From positions 62,001-126,000 of the forward strand of contig CAWIHZ010000005.1 in NCBI GenBank assembly GCA_963835955.1: a stretch of DNA of 64,000 bases, in the 5' to 3' direction. The position numbers and the translations under genes were made by a program. Each line of letters opens with the position of its first letter. Within the stretch, counting starts at the first letter, position 1. The notes under the pieces were generated by a model that was given only the letters and a program-made list of their open reading frames with translations, had not been told where the DNA came from and did no database searches. Shown here piece by piece: positions 27,047 through 35,639 of the stretch. The stretch is from Roseiarcus sp963835955. Its GTDB lineage: Bacteria; Pseudomonadota; Alphaproteobacteria; Rhizobiales; Beijerinckiaceae.

Positions 27047-28258
27047 CTACGCCATCGCCTTCCTCAGGTTCTCGTCGACTTTGTCGAGAAATCCGCCGGT
27101 CGAGAGCCATTTCTGGTCCGGTCCGACCAGCAGGGCGAGGTCCTTGGTCATAAAGCCCGCCTCGACGGTCTCGACGCAGACTTTCTCGAGGGTGGATGCG
27201 AATTTGGCCAGCGCCTCGTTGCCGTCGAGCTTGGCGCGATGCGAAAGGCCGCGCGTCCAGGCGAAAATCGAGGCGATCGAGTTGGTCGAGGTCTCGCGAC
27301 CCTTTTGGTGCTCGCGGTAGTGCCGGGTGACGGTGCCGTGCGCGGCTTCCGCCTCGACCGTCCGCCCGTCCGGCGTCATCAGCACGCTGGTCATCAGGCC
27401 GAGCGAGCCGTAGCCCTGAGCGATCGTGTCCGACTGGACGTCGCCGTCGTAGTTCTTGCAGGCCCAAACGTAGCCGCCTGACCACTTAAGCGCCGCGGCG
27501 ACCATGTCGTCGATCAGGCGATGTTCGTAAGTGATGCCGAGGCTCGCGAATTTCGACTTGAACTCGGCTTCGTAGACCTCCTGAAAGATATCCTTGAAGC
27601 GCCCGTCATAGGCCTTCAGAATCGTGTTCTTGGTCGACAGATAGACCGGATATTTGCGCATGAGGCCGTAGTTCAGCGACGCGCGAGCGAAGTCGCGGAT
27701 CGAATCGTCGAGGTTATACATCGCCATCGCGACGCCGGAGCCCGGGAACTTGAACACTTCCCTTTCGATCACCTTGCCGTCTTCGCCCTCGAAACGGATT
27801 GTGAGGCGCCCTTTGCCGGGAATCCTGAAGTCGGTCGCGCGGTACTGATCGCCATAGGCGTGGCGGCCGACCACGATCGGCAGCGTCCAGCCGGGAACAA
27901 GCCGTGGCACGTTCCTGCAGATGATCGGCTCACGGAAGATGACGCCGCCCAGAATGTTGCGGATGGTGCCGTTGGGGCTGCGCCACATTTCCTTGAGCTT
28001 GAATTCCTTGACGCGCGCTTCGTCCGGCGTGATCGTCGCGCATTTGACCCCGACGCCCGCTGCCTTGATCGCCTCGGCGGCTTAAATCGTCACCTGATCG
28101 TTGGTTTCGTCGCGGTGCTCGACCGACAGGTCGAAATACTGGAGCTCGACGTCGAGATAGGGGTGAATGAGCTTCTCGCGGATGAGCCGCCAGATGATCC
28201 GCGTCATTTCGTCGCCGTCGAGTTCGACAACCGGATAGGCGACCTTGATCTTGGACAT
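27047..28258 (-). pseudogene. icd: NADP-dependent isocitrate dehydrogenase with an in-frame stop
   Basis: From ATG 28258 (MSKIKVAYPVVELDGDEMTR) the gene reads normally for 58 codons to DQVTI. It then has TAA at 28082-28084 and continues in the same frame as AAEAIKAAGVGVKCATITPDEA, then SPNGTIRNILGGVIFREPI and PIVVGRHAYGDQYRATD, to DKVDENLRKAMA. The total of about 403 codons is the length of dimeric NADP-IDH of the eukaryote-like type. The enzyme makes 2-oxoglutarate and NADPH in the TCA cycle. A single substitution in a CAA, GAA or AAA codon would give the stop; everything else is intact. It is either a very recent nonsense mutation or a sequencing error. Confidence 0.85.
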
Positions 28259-28376
28259 CGGACGGTCTTTCCTTGGAGGACGAGCGGGGGCGGGCGAGGA
28301 TGCGTCCCTATAGCATCGGCCCTTGACGCGGCAAAGCTGTCGCGTGGGCGAGGCGCCGTCGAACGGAGAGCGCAGC

Positions 28377-28736
28377 ATGAGCCATTGGCTTGACGTCGTC
28401 GCCGGCCTCACGCTCGCGATCTCGGCGAGCGTCGCGCCCGCGCTCGCCGACCCGCTCGAAGGGACCTGGGGCGGGGCGGATGCAGAAGGCCGCTCGGCTC
28501 AGGTCGCCATCGCCGGCAATTCCTTCATCGGCGTCTATTGGATCGACGACGATCGCGATGCTGCCAACCCACGATTTTCCGAGCGCGGCGCTCGGCTCGG
28601 CTTCGAGGTCGTCGGGCGCAAGGCGACGCTCGTGCGCGCTGGAGCCGGCGCGCGCGTCACCGCTTGCGAGCCGAAAGGCGTCGCGGTTTCGATCAACCTG
28701 AAAAGGGATCAGGGGAGAGCCCCATTGCCGCTTTGA
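28377..28736 (+). CDS. Small secreted protein, function unknown
   Basis: A protein of 119 residues with a signal peptide (MSHWLDVVAGLTLAISASVAPALA) and a mature part of about 95 residues: DPLEGTWGGADAEGRSAQVAIAGN, then FIGVYWIDDD. The GTWxG start resembles small periplasmic beta-barrel domains that appear in many alphaproteobacteria without known role. The start at 28377 precedes the signal peptide directly. Its stop overlaps the TTG start of the lytic transglycosylase gene, so both may act in the envelope together. I do not recognise a named family. Confidence 0.65.
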   Translation: MSHWLDVVAGLTLAISASVAPALADPLEGTWGGADAEGRSAQVAIAGNSFIGVYWIDDDRDAANPRFSERGARLGFEVVGRKATLVRAGAGARVTACEPKGVAVSINLKRDQGRAPLPL

Positions 28737-29611
28737 CCGGCGTTCCTTGGCGCTCACGCCGGCGCAAGATCGGGGCGGTCGTCGCTGCCGCGCTCATCGC
28801 GCAGCCGGCGCTCAGCGTGCGCGCGGGCGTGGCTCAACCCGCGACCGACGACGCGCTGGCGACGCTGTGCGGAATCGTCGAGACCTCCGCCCGGGGCGAG
28901 GGACTGCCGGTCGATTTCTTCACCCGGCTGATCTGGCGCGAGAGCGCATTCCGGCCGGGCGCGATCAGCCCCGCCGGCGCTAAAGGCGTCGCCCAGTTCA
29001 TGCCCGGCACGGCCGCCGAGCGCGGGCTCGCCGATCCGTTCGATCCGGCGGCGGCAATTCCCGCCTCGGCGAAGCTTCTGGCCGAGTTCGCGCGGCGGTT
29101 CGGCAATCTGGGTCTCGCGGCGGCGGCGTATAACGCGGGTCCGAACGCGCTCGCGAACTGGCTTGCCGGCGCCGGCGCCCTGCCGTTCGAGACCCAGGAT
29201 TACGTGTTCGCGATCACCGGCCACGACGTCGAGGAATGGCGCGGCGACAAGCCGCCGGCCGCAGCCTCGCCGGACCCGGCCGAGCCCTGTCTCGCATCGA
29301 TCGGAAAGCTGCGCGTCGAGCGCGGTCCACAGGGCTCGCCCGTCGTCTCGGGCCTCTTCGCGCCCTGGGGCGTGCAGATCTCCGCCAGCTTCTCCAAGGA
29401 CTCGGCGCTGCGCGCCTTCGCCCGCTTTAGACACGACTACGCAAGCGTCATCGGAGACATGACCCCGTTCGTTCTCGGCTCGGTCCTGCGAAGCAGAGGC
29501 TGGCGACCGTTCTATCGCGTGCGCCTGCCGGCGCAGACCGGCGGCGAAGCGAAAAGACTTTGCGATCGCATTCAGGCCGCCGGCGGCGCCTGCGCCGTGC
29601 TGCGGAGCTAG
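28733..29611 (+). CDS. Lytic transglycosylase with C-terminal SPOR-like region
   Basis: The SLT domain carries the catalytic glutamate in LIWRESAFRPGAISPAGAKG and the motifs VAQFMPGTAAERGL and AAAYNAGPNALANWL. The C-terminal 75 residues (SKDSALRAFARFRHDY... to LCDRIQAAGGACAVL) look like a SPOR peptidoglycan-binding domain. An Ala-rich hydrophobic segment near the start (IGAVVAAALIAQPALS) is the signal peptide. No ATG precedes it; TTG at 28733 overlaps the TGA of the previous gene and is my choice, with GGGGAGAG 13 bases before. It should cleave murein in the periplasm. Confidence 0.85.
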   Translation: MTGVPWRSRRRKIGAVVAAALIAQPALSVRAGVAQPATDDALATLCGIVETSARGEGLPVDFFTRLIWRESAFRPGAISPAGAKGVAQFMPGTAAERGLADPFDPAAAIPASAKLLAEFARRFGNLGLAAAAYNAGPNALANWLAGAGALPFETQDYVFAITGHDVEEWRGDKPPAAASPDPAEPCLASIGKLRVERGPQGSPVVSGLFAPWGVQISASFSKDSALRAFARFRHDYASVIGDMTPFVLGSVLRSRGWRPFYRVRLPAQTGGEAKRLCDRIQAAGGACAVLRS

Positions 29612-29644
29612 AGTGGCGGGCGCCGCCTCTCGGGGATCGGGGCT

Positions 29645-29738
29645 CCAAGCCAAACCAAGCCGAACCAAGCCAGACCAAATAAAACCAAGAAAAACCAAGG
29701 AAAAAAATGCTTGGATTTGCTTGGATTTGCTTGGATTC
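29645..29738. repeat. Two facing arrays of 10-bp phased repeats
   Basis: CCAAG occurs at 29645, 29655, 29665, 29685 and 29695, with a CCAAA at 29675: an exact 10-bp period. Then GCTTGGATTT occurs at 29709, 29719 and 29729, also at 10-bp spacing and as the complement of the first array. The whole can fold into a long imperfect hairpin with a loop of about 38 bases. It lies 34 bp after the lytic transglycosylase stop. The rest of the 400-bp gap up to 30010 is AT-richer and holds nothing I recognise. Confidence 0.8.
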
Positions 29739-30010
29739 TGTCGTCCGAATCGGGACTTTTCAATGGGTTGCGGCGAATCCTACCGAAAAAAAATCGCCAG
29801 CGCTTCGTAATAGCAACAAATTAGAGTGATATTTCTCGCTCCGCCCTCGAACGGCCGCCGTCGCCGTTGTTGTGTATGGGCCGACAATTCGTCTCCTTCA
29901 ACGCAAGACGGAAGAATAACACGATTTGTGATTTTCAGCAAAGAAATTCTCAAGACAAGCCCCCGAGGTCATCGACACCGGAATTTATAAGGCTGTCGAG
30001 CCGAGCGCGG

Positions 30011-30874
30011 TCACCTCGCCGCCCGTCCCGCGCGGTCGAGCGCCGCGAACTCCTCGTCCAACAGCGTGATCGCCGCCGCGCCGACGTTTTCCTCCAGGTG
30101 CGCGACCTTGCCGGTGCCGGGGATCGGCAGCATGACCGGGCTGCGCTTGAGGAGCCAGGCGAGCGCGATCTGGCCGGGGCTCGCCTTATGCTTGCGGGCG
30201 AGAACCTCCAGCGCTTTGCCCTCGCGCGCGAACGCGCCGGCGTCGAGCGGAGCCCACGGAATGAAGCCGATCCCATGTTGAGCGCAATATTCGAGCGTCG
30301 CCTCGCTCGCCCGGTCGACGAAGTTGTAGCGGTTCTGCACCGTGGCGACGGGGAAGAACTTGGACGCGGCTTCGATCTCCCCGACGTCGACTTCCGAAAG
30401 GCCGGCGCAGCGAATGACGCCGTCCTTGATCAGCGAGGCGATCGCCGAGAACTGTTCGTTCGCCGGCACTTTTGAGTCGATGCGATGCAGCTGCCAGAGA
30501 TCGATCGTCTCGACGCCGAGCCGCCAGCGGCTCGTATGCGCCTGCTGGATCAGATACTCGGGCCGGCCGAGCGGGATCCAGACGTTCGGCGCGGTGCGTG
30601 CGAGGCCCCCCTTGGTGGCGACATGGATCTTGCCGTAGGGCGCGAGCGCTTCGCGGATCAGTTCTTCGGAGAAGTTGGGACCATAGGAATCGGCGGTGTC
30701 GATGAAGTCGACCCCGAGATCGGGCAGCCGGCGCAGGGTGCGCAGCACTTCGGCCCTGTCCGAGGGCGGGCCCCAAATTCCTCGCCCGACGACGCGCATG
30801 GCGCCGAACCCGAGGCGGTTGACGTCGAAGGCGCCGCCGATGCGAAAGCGACCGGACTGGGCGGCGTTGATCAT
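30011..30874 (-). CDS. Aldo/keto reductase
   Basis: A 287-residue (beta/alpha)8 oxidoreductase. The catalytic Asp and Tyr lie in VDFIDTADSYGPNFSEELIREAL, the Lys in IHVATKGGLART and the His in LWQLHRIDSK. The NADPH-binding end LPIPGTGKVAHLEENVGAA is typical. It would reduce an aldehyde or ketone, or run in reverse; the substrate cannot be told. I start it at MINAAQ (30874). It follows hemF by about 30 bases of gap on the same strand and may be co-transcribed with the haem genes. Confidence 0.9.
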   Translation of the reverse strand: MINAAQSGRFRIGGAFDVNRLGFGAMRVVGRGIWGPPSDRAEVLRTLRRLPDLGVDFIDTADSYGPNFSEELIREALAPYGKIHVATKGGLARTAPNVWIPLGRPEYLIQQAHTSRWRLGVETIDLWQLHRIDSKVPANEQFSAIASLIKDGVIRCAGLSEVDVGEIEAASKFFPVATVQNRYNFVDRASEATLEYCAQHGIGFIPWAPLDAGAFAREGKALEVLARKHKASPGQIALAWLLKRSPVMLPIPGTGKVAHLEENVGAAAITLLDEEFAALDRAGRAAR

Positions 30875-30905
30875 GACAAATCCTCGCAAGTGTTGGGCGG
30901 CGCGA

Positions 30906-31814
30906 TCAGGGCCAGCTCGCCAGCGGCGGCATGGAAGAGAGAATGGAGGCGACGTTGCCGCCGGTTTTCAAGCCGAAAATCGTGCCGCGGTCATAAAGCA
31001 GATTGAACTCAACGTAACGCCCGCGCCGGACCAATTGTTCCTCGCGTTCGGCCTTGCTCCACCGTTTCGCCGCATTGCGCCTGACGATATCGGAATAGAT
31101 CGCGACGAAGCTCTCGCCGACGTCCCGCACGAAGGCGAAATCGTCGCCGAACGCCGAATTGTCGGCGTCTCCGGCGCTGTTGAGATAGTCGAAGAAAATC
31201 CCTCCGATTCCGCGCGGCTCGTCGCGGTGCTTGAGATAAAAGTATTCGTCGCACCAGGCCCTGAATCGCCCGGCGTCGGCGGCCTTGGGATGACGCTCGC
31301 ACGCCGCGCCCATCGCCGCGTGAAAGGCGATGGCGTCGGGATCGTCGCGCGAGCGGCGCGCCTCCAGCATCGGGGTCAAGTCGGCGCCGCCGCCGAACCA
31401 GGTTTTGGTCGTGCGGACAAGGCGGGTGTTCATGTGCACGGTCGGCACATGCGGGCTCCAGGGATGGGCGATGACCGACACGCCGGCGGCCCAGAAACGC
31501 GGGTCCTCGGCCGCGCCCGGAATCTGCCCGGAGAATTCCTTCGGGAAGGCGCCATAGACGGTGGAACAATGTGCGCCCATTTTCTCGAACAGGCGCCCGC
31601 GCAACAGCGCCACTCGTCCGCCGCCGCCCGGCTCGCCGCTGGCGTCCGTGCGAGTCCAAGGCTCGAGGATGAAACGGCCGGGCGCGCGCGAAAGCTCGGC
31701 GCCCTCGAACTCACGCTCCAGCGCCTCCATCGCCTCGACGATCTTGATCTGGATGGTCTCGAACCAGGCCGCGGCGCGGGCAAGGCGGGGATCGCCGTCG
31801 ATCAATTCTTTCAT
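30906..31814 (-). CDS. hemF: Oxygen-dependent coproporphyrinogen III oxidase
   Basis: A 302-residue enzyme that decarboxylates two propionates of coproporphyrinogen III, using oxygen. It has the family segments GGGGRVALLRG, GVSVIAHPWSPHVPTVHMN and TWFGGGADLTPM, then CDEYFYLKHRDEPRGIGGIFFDYL and the end YVEFNLLYDRGTIFGLKTGG. The ATG at 31814 overlaps the hemE stop as ATGA, which rejects the long upstream extension. The gene order hemA, hemE, hemF on one strand points to coordinated haem synthesis under aerobic conditions. Confidence 0.96.
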   Translation of the reverse strand: MKELIDGDPRLARAAAWFETIQIKIVEAMEALEREFEGAELSRAPGRFILEPWTRTDASGEPGGGGRVALLRGRLFEKMGAHCSTVYGAFPKEFSGQIPGAAEDPRFWAAGVSVIAHPWSPHVPTVHMNTRLVRTTKTWFGGGADLTPMLEARRSRDDPDAIAFHAAMGAACERHPKAADAGRFRAWCDEYFYLKHRDEPRGIGGIFFDYLNSAGDADNSAFGDDFAFVRDVGESFVAIYSDIVRRNAAKRWSKAEREEQLVRRGRYVEFNLLYDRGTIFGLKTGGNVASILSSMPPLASWP

Positions 31815-32866
31815 GGCCCGCCCACGTCTCCCCGAACCCGAGCCACGAGGCGCTCGACGTGCTCGACCGGCGTCTCGGGCAGGACGCCATGGCCGAGATT
31901 GAAGATATGCGCGCGGGTCCGAAACCCCTTTAGGACCCGATCGACGCCCTCGTCGAGCCCGCGGCCGCCGGCGACCAGCGCCAGCGGATCGAGATTGCCC
32001 TGCAGCGCCAGCCGATCCGGAAGCGCCTTGGCGGCGACGGAGGGTTCGACGGCCGTGTCGAGACCGATCGCCGCAATCCCCGGCATATCGGCGAATTTCG
32101 CCAGTTGCGTAGCCGCGCCGCGCGGGAAGGCGATGATCGGCGCCTCGGGCGCGCCAGCGCGCACCCTGGCGATCAAGGCGGCGACCGGCGCGACGCACCA
32201 GCGCTCGAATTCCGCCGGCGGCAGGACGCCAGCCCAAGAATCGAAGATCTGCACCGCTTCCGCGCCCGCCGCCAACTGACGCAGCAGGTAGGCCGCCGAG
32301 GCGTCGACGAGAACTTCGATCAGCGCGGCGAACGCGGCGGGGTGACGATACGCGAACAGCCGCGCCGGCGCCTGGTCCGGCGTGCCGCGCCCGGCGATCA
32401 TGTAGCTTGCCACCGTCCACGGCGCGCCGCAAAAGCCGATCAGCGCGACCTCGCGGGGAAGCGCCGACTTGAGGCGGTCGAGCGTCTCGAACACCGGCGC
32501 GAGCCGGCTCCAGTCCGGCTCGTCGGAGAGCCGCGAAACGCCGCTTGGGTCTCGAATCGGATCGAGGCGGGGGCCTTCCCCGGATTCGAAGCCGACGCTC
32601 TGGCCCAGCGCATCAGGCACGACGAGAATGTCGGAGAAAAGGATCGCGGCGTCGAAGCCGAAGCGCCGGATCGGCTGCAGCGTCGCCTCGACGGCGAAGG
32701 CGGGAGCATAACAGAAATCGAGGAAGGTCGCGGCGCGGGCGCGCAGCTCGCGATATTCCGGCAGATAGCGGCCCGCCTGCCGCATCAGCCAGATCGGCGG
32801 CCTCGGCTGACGTTCGCCGGCGAGCGCGGCAAGCATCGGTTTGCGCGCAGGGGAGGGCGGTTGCAT
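31811..32866 (-). CDS. hemE: Uroporphyrinogen decarboxylase
   Basis: A 351-residue protein with the invariant PIWLMRQAGRYLPEYRE near residue 25. The AILFSDILVVPDALG segment with the catalytic Asp, GFCGAPWTVASYMIAG and FNLGHGVLPETP near the end are also present. It turns uroporphyrinogen III into coproporphyrinogen III, the substrate of the next enzyme, HemF. The start at 32866 is usual in length. It is translationally coupled to hemF and lies about 120 bp downstream of hemA across a palindromic repeat. Confidence 0.97.
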   Translation of the reverse strand: MQPPSPARKPMLAALAGERQPRPPIWLMRQAGRYLPEYRELRARAATFLDFCYAPAFAVEATLQPIRRFGFDAAILFSDILVVPDALGQSVGFESGEGPRLDPIRDPSGVSRLSDEPDWSRLAPVFETLDRLKSALPREVALIGFCGAPWTVASYMIAGRGTPDQAPARLFAYRHPAAFAALIEVLVDASAAYLLRQLAAGAEAVQIFDSWAGVLPPAEFERWCVAPVAALIARVRAGAPEAPIIAFPRGAATQLAKFADMPGIAAIGLDTAVEPSVAAKALPDRLALQGNLDPLALVAGGRGLDEGVDRVLKGFRTRAHIFNLGHGVLPETPVEHVERLVARVRGDVGGP

Positions 32867-32873
32867 TTGGCTA

Positions 32874-32975
32874 GGCCCTCACCCGGCCCCGCGGGCTGCC
32901 TTCTCCCGCAGGCGGGAGAAAGGCGCCAGCCCCCCTCTCCCGATTACGGGAGAGGATCGGGGTGAGGGACGCCTC
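32874..32975. repeat. Dispersed palindromic repeat between hemA and hemE
   Basis: CCCTCACCCGG at the left and ATCGGGGTGAGGG at the right are inverted arms, with inner hairpins TTCTCCCGC/GCGGGAGAA and CCTCTCCCG/CGGGAGAGG. It has the same building blocks as the elements in and near dnaE2 (53886 and 56461), so it belongs to one interspersed family. Confidence 0.7.
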
Positions 32976-32989
32976 GGCAAGACGAACGC

Positions 32990-34291
32990 CTATTCGGCCG
33001 CGCGCTTCATCTCGGGATAGACGCAGTGCGCCGGATCGCTGACGCCGGGGCGCGGCAACGGAATCACCTTCGCCTCTTCAAGGCGCAGGCCCAGCGTCTT
33101 CCAGACGTCGACCAGCGCCTCGACCAGTTCGGCGATTTGCGCCTCGCTATGGGCGGGCGTCGGCGTGATCCGCAGGCGTTCGGTTCCCTTGGCGACGGTC
33201 GGATAGTTGATTGGCTGGATATAGATCGCGTGGCGCTCCAGCAGCAGCTGGCTGGCGGCGCGGCACTTGCGCGCGTCGCCGACGAAGACCGGCACGATAT
33301 GCGAGGGATTGTCCATCACCGGCAGGCCGGCCGCGCGCAACGCGTGCTTGGCGAGCTTGGCCATATGCTGATGGCGCTCCCGCTCGGCGGTCGAGGTCTT
33401 GAGATGCCGGACCGCCGCCTCGGCGCTTGCGGCGACGCTCGGGGGCAGGGTCGAGGTGAAGATGAACGACGGCGCGTAGCTGCGCACGGCGTCGATGATC
33501 GCCGCGCTGGCGGCGATATAGCCGCCGAGCGAGCCAAAGCCCTTAGCGAGCGTCCCCTCGATGACGTCGATCCGATGGGCGAGCCCGTCGCGCTCGCTCA
33601 CCCCCCCGCCGCGAGGGCCATAGAGGCCGACCGCGTGAACCTCGTCGATATAGGTGAGTGCGTTGTACTTCTTCGCCAGCGCGACAATGTCGGCGATCGG
33701 CGCGATGTCGCCGTCCATCGAATAGAGGCTTTCGAACACGATCATCTTCGCCCGCTCGATCGGCTCGGCCGCCAGAAGCTCTTCAAGGTGCGCCGCGTCG
33801 CAATGGCGCCAGACCTTCTTTTCGCAGCCCGAGCGGCGCACGCCCTCGATCATCGAATTGTGGTTGAGCGCGTCGGACAGGATCAGGCAATTCGGCAGCA
33901 GGCTGGCGATGGTCGAAATGCCGGCGAGATTGGAGACCCAGCCCGAGGTGAAGACGAGGGAAGCCTCTTTGCCATGCAGGTCGGCGAGTTCGGCCTCGAG
34001 CCGCACGATCGGGTGATGAGTGCCGGAAATGTTCCTGGTCCCGCCGGCCCCGGCGCCGTGGGCCCGGGCCGCACGCACGGAGGCCTCGACCACCGAGGGG
34101 TGGCCGCCCATGGCCAGATAATCGTTCGAGCACCAGACGGTGACTTCGCGGGGCTTGTCCTCCTCGCCCGCCGGACGCCATAGCGCGGTCGGGAAACGGC
34201 GCGCGTCACGTTCGAGATTGGCGAAGGTGCGATAGCGACCCTCCGCTCTCAGGCGGGCGATCGCGTCCTCGAAGCTGCGCTTGTAGTCCAT
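32990..34291 (-). CDS. hemA: 5-aminolevulinate synthase
   Basis: A PLP enzyme of about 433 residues that condenses glycine and succinyl-CoA, the first committed haem step in alphaproteobacteria (Shemin pathway). Recognisable are VWCSNDYLAMGGHP, GTRNISGTHHPIVRLE, FTSGWVSNLAG, YIDEVHAVGLYGPRGGG and the PLP lysine in EGTLAKGFGSLGGY. The start MDYKRSFE at 34291 is preferred to 34297 because AAAGG lies six bases before it. The gene heads the minus-strand run hemA, hemE, hemF. I looked for an FNR/FixK box upstream and found none. Confidence 0.97.
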   Translation of the reverse strand: MDYKRSFEDAIARLRAEGRYRTFANLERDARRFPTALWRPAGEEDKPREVTVWCSNDYLAMGGHPSVVEASVRAARAHGAGAGGTRNISGTHHPIVRLEAELADLHGKEASLVFTSGWVSNLAGISTIASLLPNCLILSDALNHNSMIEGVRRSGCEKKVWRHCDAAHLEELLAAEPIERAKMIVFESLYSMDGDIAPIADIVALAKKYNALTYIDEVHAVGLYGPRGGGVSERDGLAHRIDVIEGTLAKGFGSLGGYIAASAAIIDAVRSYAPSFIFTSTLPPSVAASAEAAVRHLKTSTAERERHQHMAKLAKHALRAAGLPVMDNPSHIVPVFVGDARKCRAASQLLLERHAIYIQPINYPTVAKGTERLRITPTPAHSEAQIAELVEALVDVWKTLGLRLEEAKVIPLPRPGVSDPAHCVYPEMKRAAE

Positions 34292-34297
34292 CGCCAT

Positions 34298-34639
34298 CCT
34301 TTCGGCGCCGCAATTCCTTAAGCCGGAACCGCTTTCCTTTTCGCTAACCGGACGAGGCCGGATTGTCCAGAGCCTCGATACTGATAATTGCGCGACCGAT
34401 TGTCCAACGGTAATTGCATTTTTTGGTGAGGCGTTGTTTAACCCCGTGCCTCAAACGCGCCTCCCGCGCCTTGATCTGCCGCAAGTCGAAACCCGGAGGC
34501 GCAAGGCGCTCGTGTGCAAGGCGCTCGTGTTGCCAGCGAGATTCTCAGATGTTAATTTTCGGGTAGGGCAAAAGAGAACCGGACAAAGCGATCCGCGCCA
34601 GCAGAACGCCGCTCGGCGTCCGCATCAGGATGGAGGACG
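34298..34639. other. Gap upstream of hemA with a 15-bp tandem duplication
   Basis: About 340 bp without a gene. The part next to hemA is AT-richer and should hold its promoter, which I could not pin down. At 34501-34530 the 15-mer GCAAGGCGCTCGTGT occurs twice in tandem without a mismatch. Nothing else is seen. Confidence 0.5.
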
Positions 34640-35060
34640 TCGAATGCCGCCGACACGCCGAGACCTCTTGCAATCGGCGGGCGCCGCCAGATCGTCAAGA
34701 TTGGCGACAGCGAGCCGATCCCATACAGCCCGAACCCGAGCGAGCCGCTGTCGGGGATCAGAGTCATATCCTGCAGCCATGTGATCGCCAGCACCACCGC
34801 TTCTCGCACGCTCGCCGAATATGGGGCTGAGGTGCTTCACGTCGCGCGCGATCAGTCCTACGAGCACGAAGGGATCATTGTCGACGTCAACGTCGGCATG
34901 CGCTCGACGCTCCTGGACCTGAAAAATGCGGAACACCATCGAAAGTTGACGGCGCTGCTGCCGAAGGCGGATGTCTTCGTTGAGGGGTTCCGCGGCCGCG
35001 CAATGGGGGGGCTCGGCTTGGGGCCCGAGGACGTCGCCCACGAGTACGGGAGTTCGTGGC
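34640..35060 (+). pseudogene. CaiB/BaiF CoA-transferase fragment
   Basis: One open frame reads RPLAIGGRRQIVKIGDSEP, then GIRVISCSHVIASTTASRTL and AEYGAEVLHVAR, and NVGMRSTLLDLKN to PKADVFVEGFRGRAM. This is the N-terminal part of a class III CoA transferase of about 400 residues or more. Neither a good start nor the C-terminal part is present. It ends abruptly near 35060, where the porin fragment starts. It is a remnant of a larger gene lost by deletion. Confidence 0.7.
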
Positions 35061-35069
35061 TGCGCTTTC

Positions 35070-35639
35070 CGAAGCCTCTACGCGAAGGGCGGAATCTATA
35101 CGGTCTACAGCGAAGACACCGGCTTCACCGCTGACAGCTTCTTCAACAAGCCCCAATATTTCACCCACCTCGAACTCGGCTGGAGCGGCACGGCGGCGAA
35201 CGGCACGCCCATCCAGGCGCGCGGGCCGATGGACGCCAACAACTTTTCCGTGACGCTTTGGAACAAGGACGCCGAGCAGTTCGGACCCGGGGCCGCGCAC
35301 GGGGTCGCGTTCAACGCCAACTATCTCATCCAGCCGAACGTGATGATTTTTGGCCGCGGCGGCTGGTCCGAAGGATGGCAGCTCGACCGAAACCTCTCCG
35401 CCGGCGTCGCCTGGCGTCCGGTTCAGGATTACTCGGATCTGTTCGGCGTCGGCGCCGGCTGGGCGCAACCTGCAAACCCGAGTCTGAGGGACCAGTATAT
35501 TTTCGAGGCGTTCTATCGCTTCCAGCTGACGACCCAGCTCGCGATCACGCCCGACGTCCAGTGGATCCTGCATCCGACCCTCAACCCGAACACCGGCTCG
35601 CTTTGGGTGGCCAGCCTTCGGGCGCGGGTTACGTTCTAG
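35070..35639 (+). pseudogene. OprB-type carbohydrate porin fragment (C-terminal part)
   Basis: The frame from about 35070 to the stop at 35639 encodes beta-barrel strands typical of OprB: AKGGIYTVYSEDTGF, LELGWSGTAANGTP, AFNANYLIQPNVMIFGRGGW, and the closing LWVASLRARVTF with a terminal Phe. The first half of the porin and its signal peptide are missing. It follows the CaiB fragment on the same strand, in a frame open through the junction. Two unrelated partial genes joined this way point to a deletion between them. Confidence 0.72.

Noticed and set aside
28082..28084. Stop codon recoding (icd TAA, integrase TAG)
   Set aside because: TAA, TAG and TGA all serve as ordinary stops in this window, and the two cases use different codons. 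No sign of reassignment or a readthrough element was seen.
29645..29738. CRISPR array
   Set aside because: The repeat unit is 10 bp without spacers of normal size, and no cas gene is near.
30906..32432. N-terminal extension of HemF by about 206 residues
   Set aside because: It runs antiparallel in frame through hemE. The ATGA overlap at 31814-31811 and the family length fix the start at 31814.
34298..34440. FNR/FixK box before hemA
   Set aside because: Several TTG and CAA triplets occur, but none with the TTGAT-N4-ATCAA spacing.
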